A stretch of 57,212 nt of DNA, taken from Hydrogenispora ethanolica. GTDB lineage: Bacteria; Bacillota; UBA4882; UBA8346. How positions within the stretch are numbered: position 1 is the stretch's first letter; each line of letters starts with the position of its first letter. The notes beneath the pieces are model-generated. The model was not told the origin of the DNA. It searched no databases and worked only from the letters and a program-made list of their open reading frames with translations. Below are positions 1 through 7,432 of the stretch, piece after piece. Location: NCBI RefSeq assembly GCF_004340685.1, contig NZ_SLUN01000037.1:1-57212 (forward strand), in the 5' to 3' direction. The translations under genes were made by a program, and so were the position numbers.

Positions 1-5
1 AAAGT

Positions 6-41
6 AAAACCCGACTTAGAAGTTTCTAAATCGGGTTTTTG
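6..41 (+). terminator. Rho-independent terminator of an upstream gene
   Basis: AAAACCCGA at 6-14 pairs with TCGGGTTTT at 31-39. An inner TTAGAA/TTCTAA pairing (16-21 with 24-29) extends the stem, and a T-rich tail follows. It most likely ends a gene lying before the window. The following bases 43-351 carry no gene; they are AT-rich and should hold the promoter of the first operon, but no clean -35/-10 pair stands out. Confidence 0.75.
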
Positions 42-351
42 TGTTTAGCATTTTGTGGGCGTGCACTGAAAATTTAAACCTTTTTCAGCGGCCTCCCTTA
101 TCGTCCCGGTTTTTTGTTTTGAAGATTCAAGACGAAATCTGACATCCATGGGAATTGTCTAAGTGTATTTTGTATTCACGGGGCTTTTTTCGAAAAATTA
201 ACCTTAACTAGAAGGAAAAACAAAAGTTTTGACGTAACTTATATGTTATATCTGATGTGAAAAGGATTTTTTTATCCGGCATTTCAGAGTGTTCCAATCA
301 AGTTATTTACATAGATCTCTCGTTTAGACGGGATGAAAGGTGACGCGGAAG

Positions 352-1077
352 ATGATTCGATTAGAAGGGGTACATAAACATTTTGGCCATCTTCATGTCT
401 TGAAAGATATCAACCTTCAGGTAGCTTCCGGAGAAAAAGTGGTCGTAATCGGTCCCAGCGGCTCGGGCAAGAGTACCTTGATCCGCTGTATCAACCTTTT
501 GGAAAAACCGAGCCATGGCCGGGTGGTGGTGGATGGCGTGGAGATCACCGCGCATAAAGCCCAGGTCCAAAAGGTCCGGCAATCGGTGGGGATGGTCTTC
601 CAACAATTCAATCTCTACCCCCACAAGACGGTGTTGGAGAACCTGACGTTGGCCCCGGTTCTGATTCAGAAGGTTCCTCAGAAAGAGGCGGAGGAGACCG
701 GCATGGCCTATTTGGAACGGGTCGGAATGAAGGAAAAAGCCAACGCCTATCCTTCCCAGCTTTCGGGAGGACAGCAGCAGCGGGTGGCGATCGCCCGGGC
801 GCTCAATATGCACCCCAAGATCATGCTCTTCGATGAACCGACTTCGGCCTTGGATCCGGAGATGATCCAGGAAGTGCTGGACGTCATGACCGGCTTGGCC
901 CATGAGGGAATCACCATGGTGGTGGTGACCCATGAGATGGGTTTCGCCCGGAATGTGGCGGACCGGGTCATCTTCATGGATGAAGGGGTGGTTTTGGAGG
1001 AAGGTTCTCCGGAGCATTTCTTCAACAATCCCACCCAGGAGCGGACCAAACAGTTCCTCAGCAGGATACTGCGTTAA
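352..1077 (+). CDS. polar amino-acid ABC transporter, ATP-binding protein
   Basis: This is the cytoplasmic ATPase that energises uptake of a polar amino acid (GlnQ/HisP family). From the chosen start it is 241 residues, the usual family length. Walker [10 protein letters not shown] lies at residues 34-42. The signature LSGGQQQR and Walker [13 protein letters not shown] follow, with the switch histidine in [11 protein letters not shown] 352 is preferred over GTG 340 because AAAGGTGA (336-343) sits at normal ribosome-binding distance from 352. The substrate-binding protein and two permeases follow, so the four genes form one transporter. The ATPase gene is placed first and is separated from the binding-protein gene by a 195-bp gap with an inverted-repeat element. 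The exact substrate cannot be read from the sequence. Confidence 0.93.
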   Translation: MIRLEGVHKHFGHLHVLKDINLQVASGEKVVVIGPSGSGKSTLIRCINLLEKPSHGRVVVDGVEITAHKAQVQKVRQSVGMVFQQFNLYPHKTVLENLTLAPVLIQKVPQKEAEETGMAYLERVGMKEKANAYPSQLSGGQQQRVAIARALNMHPKIMLFDEPTSALDPEMIQEVLDVMTGLAHEGITMVVVTHEMGFARNVADRVIFMDEGVVLEEGSPEHFFNNPTQERTKQFLSRILR

Positions 1078-1113
1078 GCCGGTCTTACTTCAATGAAGCT
1101 GTTAAGGGTTTTC

Positions 1114-1241
1114 CAATACAGAGAATTGCATAATTACCTTAACGAACCCTGTGGCCACAATATATAGTGCAAAACCCGGACATATCTATCAATATATTGT
1201 GGACTAAAGAATATTTTATAAATTATGCAATTCTCTCAATA
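1114..1241 (+). repeat. 118-bp inverted-repeat element, copy A, with CAATA flanks
   Basis: The outer arms at 1120-1135 and 1221-1236 are a perfect 16-bp inverted repeat (AGAGAATTGCATAATT). An inner perfect 10-bp pair is CCACAATATA at 1155-1164 with TATATTGTGG at 1193-1202. The 118-bp body (1119-1236) is flanked by CAATA on both sides (1114-1118 and 1237-1241). A second copy of the same length lies inverted at 17413-17530. This copy sits in the leader of the binding-protein gene, so it could also affect that gene's expression. It looks like a MITE-type or structured-RNA element; neither role is shown. Confidence 0.75.
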
Positions 1242-1272
1242 AACAAGACTAAAGTTATAAGGAGGAACCGGT

Positions 1273-2064
1273 ATGAAAAAATGGATGGTTATTTTGGGTT
1301 GTCTGGTGCTGTACGCTACACTCCTGTTGGTACCCTGCGGAGCGGCCTCTCAGGACACTCCGGATATCAAGGCGATTAAGGACCGGGGCGTGCTGAAAGT
1401 CGGAGTCAAGGTGGACGTGCCCAAGTTTGGCTACAAGGATCCGAAAAGCGGCAAGATCGACGGCTTTGAGGTGGATATCGCCAAGGCGCTTGCCAAAAAG
1501 ATCTTGGGCAAAGCCAATAGGCTCGAGTTGCAGGGCGTAACCGCCAAAACCCGGGGCCCGTTGCTCGACAACGGCGAGGTGGATCTGGTTATCGCCACCT
1601 TTACCATCACCGAAGAGCGCAAGAAAAGCTATAACTTCTCTCAACCCTATTTCGTTGACGGTGTCGGCCTGATGGTCAAAAAATCGGCCAAGATCAAGAG
1701 CCTGAAAGATCTGAACGGCAAGAAGATCGGCGTCGCCCAGAGCGCCACCAGCCGCAAGGCCGTTCAGGAAGAAGCCGATAAGCTCGGTGTCAAAATCGAA
1801 TTTTTGGAATTCGCGACCTATCCCGAGATCAAAGCGGCACTCGACTCCGGCCGGGTGGACTGCTTCTCGGTGGATACCTCGATCCTCGGGGGCTATATGG
1901 ACCGGACCACCCTGCTGTTGCCGGAGCGTTTCAGCCCGCAGGATTACGGCGTAGCTTCCAAATTGGGCAATGACGGTTTGGCGGCTCTGGTCAATGAAAC
2001 CATCGCCGCTATGCAGAAATCCGGTCAACTCGATAAATTGATCAAGAAATGGAAGCTCAAATAA
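1273..2064 (+). CDS. polar amino-acid ABC transporter, substrate-binding protein
   Basis: This 263-residue extracytoplasmic receptor captures the amino acid and hands it to the permease pair. It has an N-terminal signal (MKKW then a hydrophobic run to about residue 20). The SBP_bac_3 fold begins near residue 32 with the family hallmark RGVLKVGVK. The typical pieces GFEVDIAKALAKKI and a C-terminal INETIAAM-like helix region follow. A cysteine in LVPCGA could be a lipoprotein site, but proline just before it makes a poor lipobox, so the protein may be soluble in a periplasm. The start has a strong AAGGAGG site (1258-1264). The permease gene begins one base after the stop. Confidence 0.92.
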   Translation: MKKWMVILGCLVLYATLLLVPCGAASQDTPDIKAIKDRGVLKVGVKVDVPKFGYKDPKSGKIDGFEVDIAKALAKKILGKANRLELQGVTAKTRGPLLDNGEVDLVIATFTITEERKKSYNFSQPYFVDGVGLMVKKSAKIKSLKDLNGKKIGVAQSATSRKAVQEEADKLGVKIEFLEFATYPEIKAALDSGRVDCFSVDTSILGGYMDRTTLLLPERFSPQDYGVASKLGNDGLAALVNETIAAMQKSGQLDKLIKKWKLK

Positions 2065-2065
2065 G

Positions 2066-2737
2066 ATGGTAGGTCCATTCGCCTGGTTCAAGTGGGAAGC
2101 TTTATTCAAAGAATGGCATGTCTTTGCCGAAGGTCTCGGCACGACCGCCCTAGTGGCCATCCTGGCCCTAGGGCTGGCCCTTGCATTAGGTATTGTTTTT
2201 GGCGCGTTCAGTACTTCCCACTGGAAGAGCATGCGAATCATTGCCCGGTGGTATGTGGAACTGATTCAAAACACGCCTTTGGTTATCCAGGTATTTATCC
2301 TGTATAACGCTCTGCCTCATCTGGGGATCAATTTGCCGACCATGGCCGTGGGCGTGCTGGGAGTCGGCGGTTACCATGGAGCCTATATCGCGGAAGTGAT
2401 CCGGGCCGGGATCCAAGCGATTCCCAAGGGACAGAAGGAGGCCGCCTATTCCCAGGGTTTCTCCTATTGGGAGGCGATGCGGTACGTCATTCTGCCTCAG
2501 GCCAAAAAGGTGGTCTTTCCGCCGTTGACTAATCAAGCGGTCTATTTGATCAAAAACACTTCGGTCATGGCGATGATCGCCGGCGGCGATCTGATGTACC
2601 GGGCCGATTCCTGGTCGAGCAACAACCTGTATTACGGGCCGGCGTATGTAATTACCGGACTGTTGTACCTCTGTCTCTGCTTGCCCCTGGCCCGCTATGC
2701 GCGGCATCTTGAGCAAAAAGCGGAGGTGGCGGCATGA
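2066..2737 (+). CDS. polar amino-acid ABC transporter, permease 1
   Basis: Inner-membrane subunit of the HisMQ/GlnP type, 223 residues with about five hydrophobic segments. The N-terminal family signature for the inner gate, [11 protein letters not shown], is present. The EAA loop that contacts the ATPase reads roughly [22 protein letters not shown]. The gene starts one base after the binding-protein stop and overlaps the next permease by four bases, so the two subunits are translationally coupled. A pair of unlike permeases is usual for this transporter class. Confidence 0.92.
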   Translation: MVGPFAWFKWEALFKEWHVFAEGLGTTALVAILALGLALALGIVFGAFSTSHWKSMRIIARWYVELIQNTPLVIQVFILYNALPHLGINLPTMAVGVLGVGGYHGAYIAEVIRAGIQAIPKGQKEAAYSQGFSYWEAMRYVILPQAKKVVFPPLTNQAVYLIKNTSVMAMIAGGDLMYRADSWSSNNLYYGPAYVITGLLYLCLCLPLARYARHLEQKAEVAA

Positions 2738-3384
2738 TGCAGGGACTTTTAACACCTCAGAACCTGCTCTTTTTGGCGCAGGGACTCTGGGTCACGCTGG
2801 AGATCGCCATCACCACCATTTTCTTCAGTTCCATCTTTGGGACGGTTTTGGGGGTGGCCCGCTACTCCAAGCACAAGATTCTCGGCAAGGCCGCCGGGCT
2901 CTACATTGAAGTGATCCGCAATATTCCCAACCTGCTGTTTATTCTGGCGATCCGGTTTATGACGCCGCTCAAGCCAGTCCATTCGGGCATTGTGGCGATG
3001 ACGATCTTCACGACGGTCGCGATAGCCGAGATCGTCCGGGGCGGCCTCAACTCCATCGCCGGCGGGCAATGGGAGGCCGCACGTTCCCAGGGATTCGGGT
3101 ATTTTCAGACTTTGGTCCATATTATCTTGCCGCAGGCGTTCCGGAATATTATCCCGCCGCTGGTCTCCCAGTTCATTACGGTTATTAAGGACACTTCTTT
3201 CGTCTGGGCGGTGGCCACGGAGGAGCTGACGGGCAAGGGAATGATCCTGATGGGGCAGTATGGCCAGACGGTGCAGGTTTTTACGATCTTCGGCATCATT
3301 GCCATCACCTATTTCGCATTGAATTATACGCTCTCCATCCTCGCCCGCAAGCAGCAAAAGCGAATGATTCACCAGGGACGCTGA
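2734..3384 (+). CDS. polar amino-acid ABC transporter, permease 2
   Basis: Second membrane subunit, 216 residues, the same family as the preceding gene (GltK/GlnM-like). It has the motif [10 protein letters not shown] and the EAA loop [22 protein letters not shown]-like region in its second half. The start ATG overlaps the previous stop in an ATGA junction. It is the last gene of the operon. A repeat element and a terminator follow within 220 bp. Confidence 0.92.
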   Translation: MMQGLLTPQNLLFLAQGLWVTLEIAITTIFFSSIFGTVLGVARYSKHKILGKAAGLYIEVIRNIPNLLFILAIRFMTPLKPVHSGIVAMTIFTTVAIAEIVRGGLNSIAGGQWEAARSQGFGYFQTLVHIILPQAFRNIIPPLVSQFITVIKDTSFVWAVATEELTGKGMILMGQYGQTVQVFTIFGIIAITYFALNYTLSILARKQQKRMIHQGR

Positions 3385-3427
3385 GCGGGAACGAAGAAAG
3401 GCGTGAAACGATAACCTACGCGGTATT

Positions 3428-3565
3428 TAAAAGCGTTGTGATAAACCCTGTCCGAAGGTCAGGGTGAACACAAAAGCTCAGGGAAGCAAGGGATAAAGTC
3501 GTTTAAAAATTTTTTGGAAGGCGAATTGATTGGAAAAAGACTTTATCACATGGCTTTCAAAAGAG
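3428..3565 (+). repeat. Intergenic ~137-bp repeat family, copy 1
   Basis: It starts with AAAAGCGTTGTGATAAAC and ends with GACTTTATCACATGGCTTTC. The ends are imperfect inverted repeats around TGTGATAAA/TTTATCACA. The block around ACACAAAAGCTCAG and GGGATAAAGTCGTTT recurs almost unchanged in an inverted copy at 49673-49804 and in a more divergent one at 43915-44050. A shortened copy lies at 16313-16372. No coding potential is seen. It resembles a palindromic MITE or REP-type repeat. Confidence 0.8.
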
Positions 3566-3603
3566 GGGCTCTTCCCGGTGTCGGAGGAGCCCTTTTCGTT
3601 TTT
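3566..3603 (+). terminator. Terminator after the amino-acid transporter operon
   Basis: GGGCTC (3566-3571) pairs with GAGCCC (3587-3592), followed by TTTTCGTTTTT. It lies directly after repeat copy 1 and ends the amino-acid transporter transcript. Between here and 3785 there is no gene apart from the conserved leader described next. Confidence 0.65.
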
Positions 3604-3691
3604 AGGACAGCGCTTGGGCGGGCCCGGGCCCTGAAGCCCACCGCGAAGCGAAGAGACGTTTTTGGGAATCGGGCGAATCTCTCATGTTATC

Positions 3692-3785
3692 AAAACAGAA
3701 TTTCTTCAAACACTATCATTTTATCTTACGTTTCAATCTACTATGCGCCGAGGCATACATAAGATAAAACGGGAGGTGATGATCG
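3692..3785 (+). promoter_or_regulatory. Conserved leader of the first Cys-tail gene
   Basis: This stretch is repeated at 4358-4451 before the paralogous gene. Shared blocks are AAAACAGAATTTCTTC, TTTATCTTACGTTTCAATCT and the GGGAGGTGA ribosome site. TTTTATCTTA (3719-3728) and TAAGATAAAA (3760-3769) form a perfect 10-bp inverted repeat ending just before the ribosome site, so the leader RNA could fold over or beside it. CATAAGATA with AC 16 bp upstream resembles a sigma-K promoter, but the start point would then fall almost on the ribosome site. Confidence 0.55.
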
Positions 3786-4217
3786 ATGATTTTGAGTTTC
3801 AGTTCCACCGTTCTCGCCGTCAATGCGACGGTTTTGAGCATCGTCAACCTGGCGCAATCGGTGGCGGCGCTGTTGGGAAATCTTGCGGCTTTTAATAGCA
3901 CGTATGCTTCGACGCTGATCGCGACGATCGAGTTGATCAAGGCCGATGTGGCGGCTTTGCCGTTGACAACCGCGCAACAGAACGAGATCATCATTGTGCT
4001 GAATGAAGCAGAAAATATCATTAATACCGCCAATGCCGCCGGCGCGATCACCATCGAACAGATCAATTCCATCCTCAACCTGTTACAATTGGCAATTCAA
4101 AAGATCAATGTCTTTATCGCCCCGTTCTTCTTCGGCCCTTTGCAAAAGGGTTGTTTTAGAGGACCGAAGCAGACCTTCAGTTGTAACAGTTGCCGAAGCA
4201 CCAGCTGCTGCTGTTAG
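3786..4217 (+). CDS. small helical protein with Cys-rich tail, paralog 1
   Basis: Family not recognised. The protein is 143 residues. It is mostly hydrophobic and alanine/isoleucine/asparagine-rich helix (residues 1-115), with no charged signal-peptide start. It ends in a basic, cysteine-rich tail (NSCRSTSCCC). The next gene encodes a paralog sharing SVAALLGN, AAxNSTYA and INSILxLL, so the pair arose by tandem duplication. The start is fixed by GGGAGGTGATG (3771-3781) eight bases before the ATG. Cysteine-tailed small proteins of this build are often spore-surface or self-assembling proteins in Bacillota; that is inference only. Confidence 0.75.
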   Translation: MILSFSSTVLAVNATVLSIVNLAQSVAALLGNLAAFNSTYASTLIATIELIKADVAALPLTTAQQNEIIIVLNEAENIINTANAAGAITIEQINSILNLLQLAIQKINVFIAPFFFGPLQKGCFRGPKQTFSCNSCRSTSCCC

Positions 4218-4228
4218 TGATGATTTCA

Positions 4229-4257
4229 TCAGCCTCCGTCCATCCGGCGGAGGCTGA
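4229..4257 (+). terminator. Strong hairpin after paralog 1
   Basis: TCAGCCTCCG (4229-4238) pairs with CGGAGGCTGA (4248-4257), a perfect 10-bp stem. The T tract afterwards is weak (TTGCTGAGG), so it may act as a processing or stability element rather than a full terminator. Confidence 0.55.
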
Positions 4258-4357
4258 TTGCTGAGGGAAAAGCGACGGCGCCGCCCGTGAATCCTACGAC
4301 ACGGTCCGGCTGCCACGCCAGAGCGGGGAGACCCGGATATGCAATTCTCGGATAGTA

Positions 4358-4451
4358 TGAAAACAGAATTTCTTCTTACACAATCACTTTATCTTACGTT
4401 TCAATCTCCTATGCGTCGAAGCGCTCATACGATAAATGGGAGGTGAGGTTC
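4358..4451 (+). promoter_or_regulatory. Conserved leader of the second Cys-tail gene
   Basis: Near copy of 3692-3785, with the same AAACAGAATTTCTTC and TTATCTTACGTTTCAATCT blocks and spacing up to GGGAGGTGA. The inverted repeat near the ribosome site is kept only partly (TTTATC with GATAAA). Keeping about 90 bp of leader beside diverged coding regions suggests co-regulation. Confidence 0.5.
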
Positions 4452-4892
4452 ATGAGTAGTTGTTGTTCTTCAACGGTTTTTACGAGTGCCGGCTCGGCTG
4501 TGCTCGCCGTGAATAGGACGATCCAGGCCATTGTCAACCTCTCGCAATCTGTGGCGGCGCTGCTGGGAAATCCCGCCGCCTATAATAGCACCTATGCGGC
4601 AGCCATCACCAACACCATTGAATTCATTAAGTTGGACGTGGCGGGATTGACCAGCTTGACGACAGTGCAGCGGAACGAGGTCATCAATGTCCTGAATCAG
4701 GCTGAAGCCATTAATAACAGCGCCAGTGCAGCGGGCGTGATTACAGTCCAGCAGATCAATTCCATCCTCGCCCTTTTGGAATTGGCAGTTCTCAAGCTAC
4801 GGGCCTTCAGCTTTTTGACCGCGATCTTTCCGTTTTTGCAGAGAGACTGTTGCGGTACATCCAATCTGCGCAGCCGCTGCGGTTGCTGTTAG
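4452..4892 (+). CDS. small helical protein with Cys-rich ends, paralog 2
   Basis: Paralog of the gene at 3786, 146 residues from the chosen start. It shares AIVNLSQSVAALLGN, AAYNSTYAA and INSILALLELAVLKL with the first copy. Here both ends are cysteine-rich: MSSCCSS at the start and DCCGTSN...RCGCC at the end. ATG 4452 is favoured over the in-frame GTG 4443, which lies inside the GGGAGGTGA ribosome site. A good terminator follows at 5035. Function unknown; cysteines at both ends would suit disulfide cross-linking or metal binding. Confidence 0.75.
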   Translation: MSSCCSSTVFTSAGSAVLAVNRTIQAIVNLSQSVAALLGNPAAYNSTYAAAITNTIEFIKLDVAGLTSLTTVQRNEVINVLNQAEAINNSASAAGVITVQQINSILALLELAVLKLRAFSFLTAIFPFLQRDCCGTSNLRSRCGCC

Positions 4893-5034
4893 GAGATGAT
4901 ACGTACCGGCGCTCCGGGCGTCGGAACCGCTTGGGACGGGTGTTTTTGGATCTTCGATGAAAGCTTTTGTGACAGTAACGGCATGACTTGTAACCCATGT
5001 AACCCCGGTTCGGACAATACGATGGTTGCATTTA

Positions 5035-5063
5035 GCCTCCGAGTTTCGCTCGGAGGTTTTTTT
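5035..5063 (+). terminator. Terminator after paralog 2
   Basis: GCCTCCGAG (5035-5043) pairs with CTCGGAGG (5049-5056), loop TTTCG, followed by a run of seven T. Bases 4893-5034 hold no convincing gene; the open frame there lacks a ribosome site. Confidence 0.85.
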
Positions 5064-5175
5064 AGGTGTCCAAAGTTTTCGAAAAAAACTTGCTCTACCC
5101 GGGTACGGTGAATATTGCACGGACGGGGCGGATGCGGTAGGATAAATAAAACCGAACCGCGCGAGGGAGAAAATC

Positions 5176-5976
5176 ATGAACGAAGTGTTGCTGAAACTGG
5201 AGAAACTGGGTCTTTCCCCGTACGAGGCCAAGGCTTACATTGCCCTGACGCAGCGGCATCCGGCCAACGGCTATGAGATCAGCAAACTGGCCCGGATCCC
5301 GCCCTCCAAGATCTATGAGACCCTCAGCAAGTTGAAGCATAAAGGCATGGTCATCGTCGATGAGCAGATCGAACCGGTGCAGTATTATCCCATTCCTCAC
5401 GAAAAGTTGCTGCACCAGCTGCGCCAGGATTATGTGGCGACCATCGACGAGCTCGGAGCCGAGCTGCGGCAGATTCAGCCGTTGCCCCAGATCGATCTGG
5501 CCTGGAATCTCATGGGTTATCCGGCGGTCCTCGACAAGCTTCACCAGTTGATCGAGAATGCCGCCGAGTTACTGATGGTTTCGCTATGGCCCGCGGAGTA
5601 CCGGCTGCTGGAAGCGGCGCTGGACACCGCCGAGGCGCGCGGCGTCCGGGTCATCGCCGGCATCTTTGGCGAGTGCGGCCCGGCCCGCCCCAACCGGATC
5701 AATCTCGAAAACTGCGGCGCGACCTCTTCCAAACGGCTGGGTTCCCACCTGACGGTGGTGGTGGCGGACTCCGCCGAAGTGGTCATTGCCGAGATCGCGG
5801 ACCCCGGGGATAGCATGGGCATCTGGACGGCCACGCCCGGGGTGGTGCTGGTGGCCAAGGAGTATATCAAGCACGATCTCTGGGGCAGGGTCCTCATCAA
5901 TGCGCTCGGCGAGTCCGCCTTCCAAAAGCTCTGCGGGGATGACGCCTTGCTGGCGTTTTTAATCGAAAACCGATAA
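5176..5976 (+). CDS. TrmB-family transcriptional regulator
   Basis: DNA-binding regulator of 266 residues. Residues 1-75 form the TrmB winged helix (LEKLGLSPYEAKAYIAL, then ISKLARIPPSKIYETLSKL). Residues 125-250 form the TrmB effector domain (VSLWPAEYRLLEAALDTAEA region, phospholipase-D-like fold). In other organisms such proteins sense sugars or related ligands. It sits 12 bp before a TIGR04076-like gene and then an EamA transporter that starts by overlap, so it probably controls this small operon. The start has a GGGAG site (5164-5168). Confidence 0.88.
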   Translation: MNEVLLKLEKLGLSPYEAKAYIALTQRHPANGYEISKLARIPPSKIYETLSKLKHKGMVIVDEQIEPVQYYPIPHEKLLHQLRQDYVATIDELGAELRQIQPLPQIDLAWNLMGYPAVLDKLHQLIENAAELLMVSLWPAEYRLLEAALDTAEARGVRVIAGIFGECGPARPNRINLENCGATSSKRLGSHLTVVVADSAEVVIAEIADPGDSMGIWTATPGVVLVAKEYIKHDLWGRVLINALGESAFQKLCGDDALLAFLIENR

Positions 5977-5988
5977 GGAGGAGATATT

Positions 5989-6279
5989 GTGGTTAATCTG
6001 GTGATTACTGCCAAGGAAGTGAAGGGGCATTGCTCGGCCGGGATCCGCGCAGGGGACCGGGTGGTGTTGCGGGGCGCCAATATCGCGTTGGATGAATCCG
6101 ACAAGGTTTGCGGTTTTGCCTTTGCCAGTCTCTATCCGGTGATCATGGCCGCCCGGCTGGGCCATGACCTCAAAGACCTGGGCCTGAGCGAGCGGTTGGT
6201 CCAATGCATCGATCCCGGACCGCCCCATAGCGCCGGCGGCACGGTGCTATTCGAGATCAAGGCCTTGACCGAGACATGA
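5989..6279 (+). CDS. TIGR04076-like small protein
   Basis: 96 residues, GTG start with AAGGAGGAG (5975-5983) upstream. The hallmarks of the TIGR04076 group are visible: KGHCSAGIRAGDRVVL near residues 12-27, CGFAFASLYPVIMAARLG near residues 41-58, and a late QCIDPGPP followed by VLFEI. The family is small, has conserved cysteines and has no settled function. Its stop overlaps the start of the transporter gene, so the two products are coupled and may act on the same compound. Confidence 0.75.
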   Translation: MVNLVITAKEVKGHCSAGIRAGDRVVLRGANIALDESDKVCGFAFASLYPVIMAARLGHDLKDLGLSERLVQCIDPGPPHSAGGTVLFEIKALTET

Positions 6280-7178
6280 GCGGGCCGCCGATTTTGCGGA
6301 AAACGGGAAAACCGCATGATTACCTGATTCATCTGGAACTGCTATGGGTGGTGGCGCTCTGGGCCGGGACGTTTGTCGCCACCAAGATGGTGCTGGCCCA
6401 GATCCCGCCGGCCGCTTCGGCGCTGCTGCGCTATGTGATCGCCGCCGCCATCCTCGTCGGCTTCAACCTGCGAAACCGGGAAAGGGTGGCGCGCGAGGAT
6501 TATCCGGTCTTCCTGGGATTGGGTCTGACCGGGGTCACTCTCTACTATCTGTTGCAGCATTATGGGATCGGCTTGACCACGGCCTCCGATGCGGCGGTCC
6601 TGATCAGCCTGTCGCCCGTTTTTATCGGCATCATCTCCTGGCTCTGGCTGGGAGAAAAACTCAAAGCCAGCGGCGGAACCGGCTTGGTCCTGGCCCTCGC
6701 CGGAGCGATCCTGGTGATCGGCAATGGCAAGGCGCTGGGGAGCCAGCCTCCGGCGCGGCTCTGGGGGAATTGCCTGATCCTTCTGACCGCGGTCTCCTGG
6801 GCGGTGTACAGCGTCTGGGGCAAACGGATGCTCGTCAAGTACCAACCGCTGACCCTCATCACCGCTACGACAATCATCGGCGCTGTCTTGCTGGTGCCTT
6901 TCGCTCTGCCGGAACTGTCCTCGCTGCGGCCGGCCCAGTGGACTTGGCTGACGTGGCTGAATCTGCTGTATCTGGGCGGCGCGGCTTCGGTATACGGGTA
7001 TCTGGCCTGGTACCGGGGTTTGGAGCGTTTGCCCGCGGTGACGGTGGGAAGCTACCTGTACTTCCGGCCGTTGCTGACCGGATGGATCGCCGCCGTCGTC
7101 CTTCATGAGCGGATCGGCCTGTCGGTGGTCGCCGGGGCCGTCCTCATCATTCTCGGAACCTATCTGACCACCAAGTGA
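6276..7178 (+). CDS. EamA-family (DMT) transporter
   Basis: Inner-membrane carrier of 300 residues with about ten hydrophobic segments in two EamA repeats (residues ~15-145 and ~160-298). Typical pieces are LLWVVALWAGTFVATK near the start and the repeat-end sequence LGEKLKASGGTGLVLALAGA. Members export metabolites or amino acids; the substrate here is unknown. The ATG overlaps the preceding stop by four bases. The regulator and TIGR04076-like gene ahead of it suggest an efflux operon. Confidence 0.88.
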   Translation: MSGPPILRKTGKPHDYLIHLELLWVVALWAGTFVATKMVLAQIPPAASALLRYVIAAAILVGFNLRNRERVAREDYPVFLGLGLTGVTLYYLLQHYGIGLTTASDAAVLISLSPVFIGIISWLWLGEKLKASGGTGLVLALAGAILVIGNGKALGSQPPARLWGNCLILLTAVSWAVYSVWGKRMLVKYQPLTLITATTIIGAVLLVPFALPELSSLRPAQWTWLTWLNLLYLGGAASVYGYLAWYRGLERLPAVTVGSYLYFRPLLTGWIAAVVLHERIGLSVVAGAVLIILGTYLTTK

Positions 7179-7201
7179 GAGAATACGCCCTGCCAAGGAC
7201 C

Positions 7202-7241
7202 GAAAACGCCCTTCCCGAAACGGTGGGCGTTTTCTCTTTGG
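7202..7241 (+). terminator. Terminator after the TrmB/EamA operon
   Basis: GAAAACGCCC (7202-7211) pairs perfectly with GGGCGTTTTC (7225-7234), followed by TCTTT. It separates this operon from the TetR gene. Confidence 0.75.
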
Positions 7242-7347
7242 GCGTCCAGCAAGGGAGAAACCCCAAAGTGAGAGCATCCTCGGGACGGGGAGCGGCCACT
7301 CGCCGGGAGGCGTGGGCAATTGCAAAAAAAATTGTTCAGAAAAAACA

Positions 7348-7377
7348 TTGACAAGCATTGGCAAAAGGATATATATA
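7348..7377 (+). promoter_or_regulatory. Promoter of the TetR gene
   Basis: TTGACA at 7348-7353 and TATATA at 7372-7377 are 18 bp apart, within an AT tract. The putative operator at 7388-7413 lies just downstream, where a bound repressor would block transcription. Confidence 0.65.
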
Positions 7378-7387
7378 TATAATATAT

Positions 7388-7413
7388 GGTACTAGCAAAA
7401 CCAAATCAGTACC
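7388..7413 (+). promoter_or_regulatory. TetR operator 1 (GGTACT-N14-AGTACC)
   Basis: GGTACT (7388-7393) and AGTACC (7408-7413) form an inverted repeat around AAAACCA. A near copy of the whole 26-bp site lies at 8058-8083, after the TetR gene and before the pump. A looser half-site (AAAACCATC ... CAGTACC, 8172-8197) sits right before the adaptor gene. Sites on both sides of a TetR gene point to autoregulation plus control of the pump. Confidence 0.7.
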
Positions 7414-7432
7414 GGAGAAACGAGAGGTTTTA

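Noticed and set aside
3741-3766. Sigma-K promoter before the first Cys-tail gene
   Set aside because: CATAAGATA with AC 16 bp upstream fits, but the transcript would start almost on the ribosome site and the second copy has CC instead of AC. It is not called as a promoter.
4896-5111. 71-codon frame after the second Cys-tail gene
   Set aside because: It overlaps the terminator at 5035 and has no ribosome site or domain pattern.
6342-7364. Long minus-strand frame opposite the EamA gene, and similar long antisense frames opposite clpB, the adaptor and HyuA genes
   Set aside because: They are shadows of GC-rich coding DNA. The products are Gln/Arg/Pro-rich without domains and the opposite strand encodes clear families.
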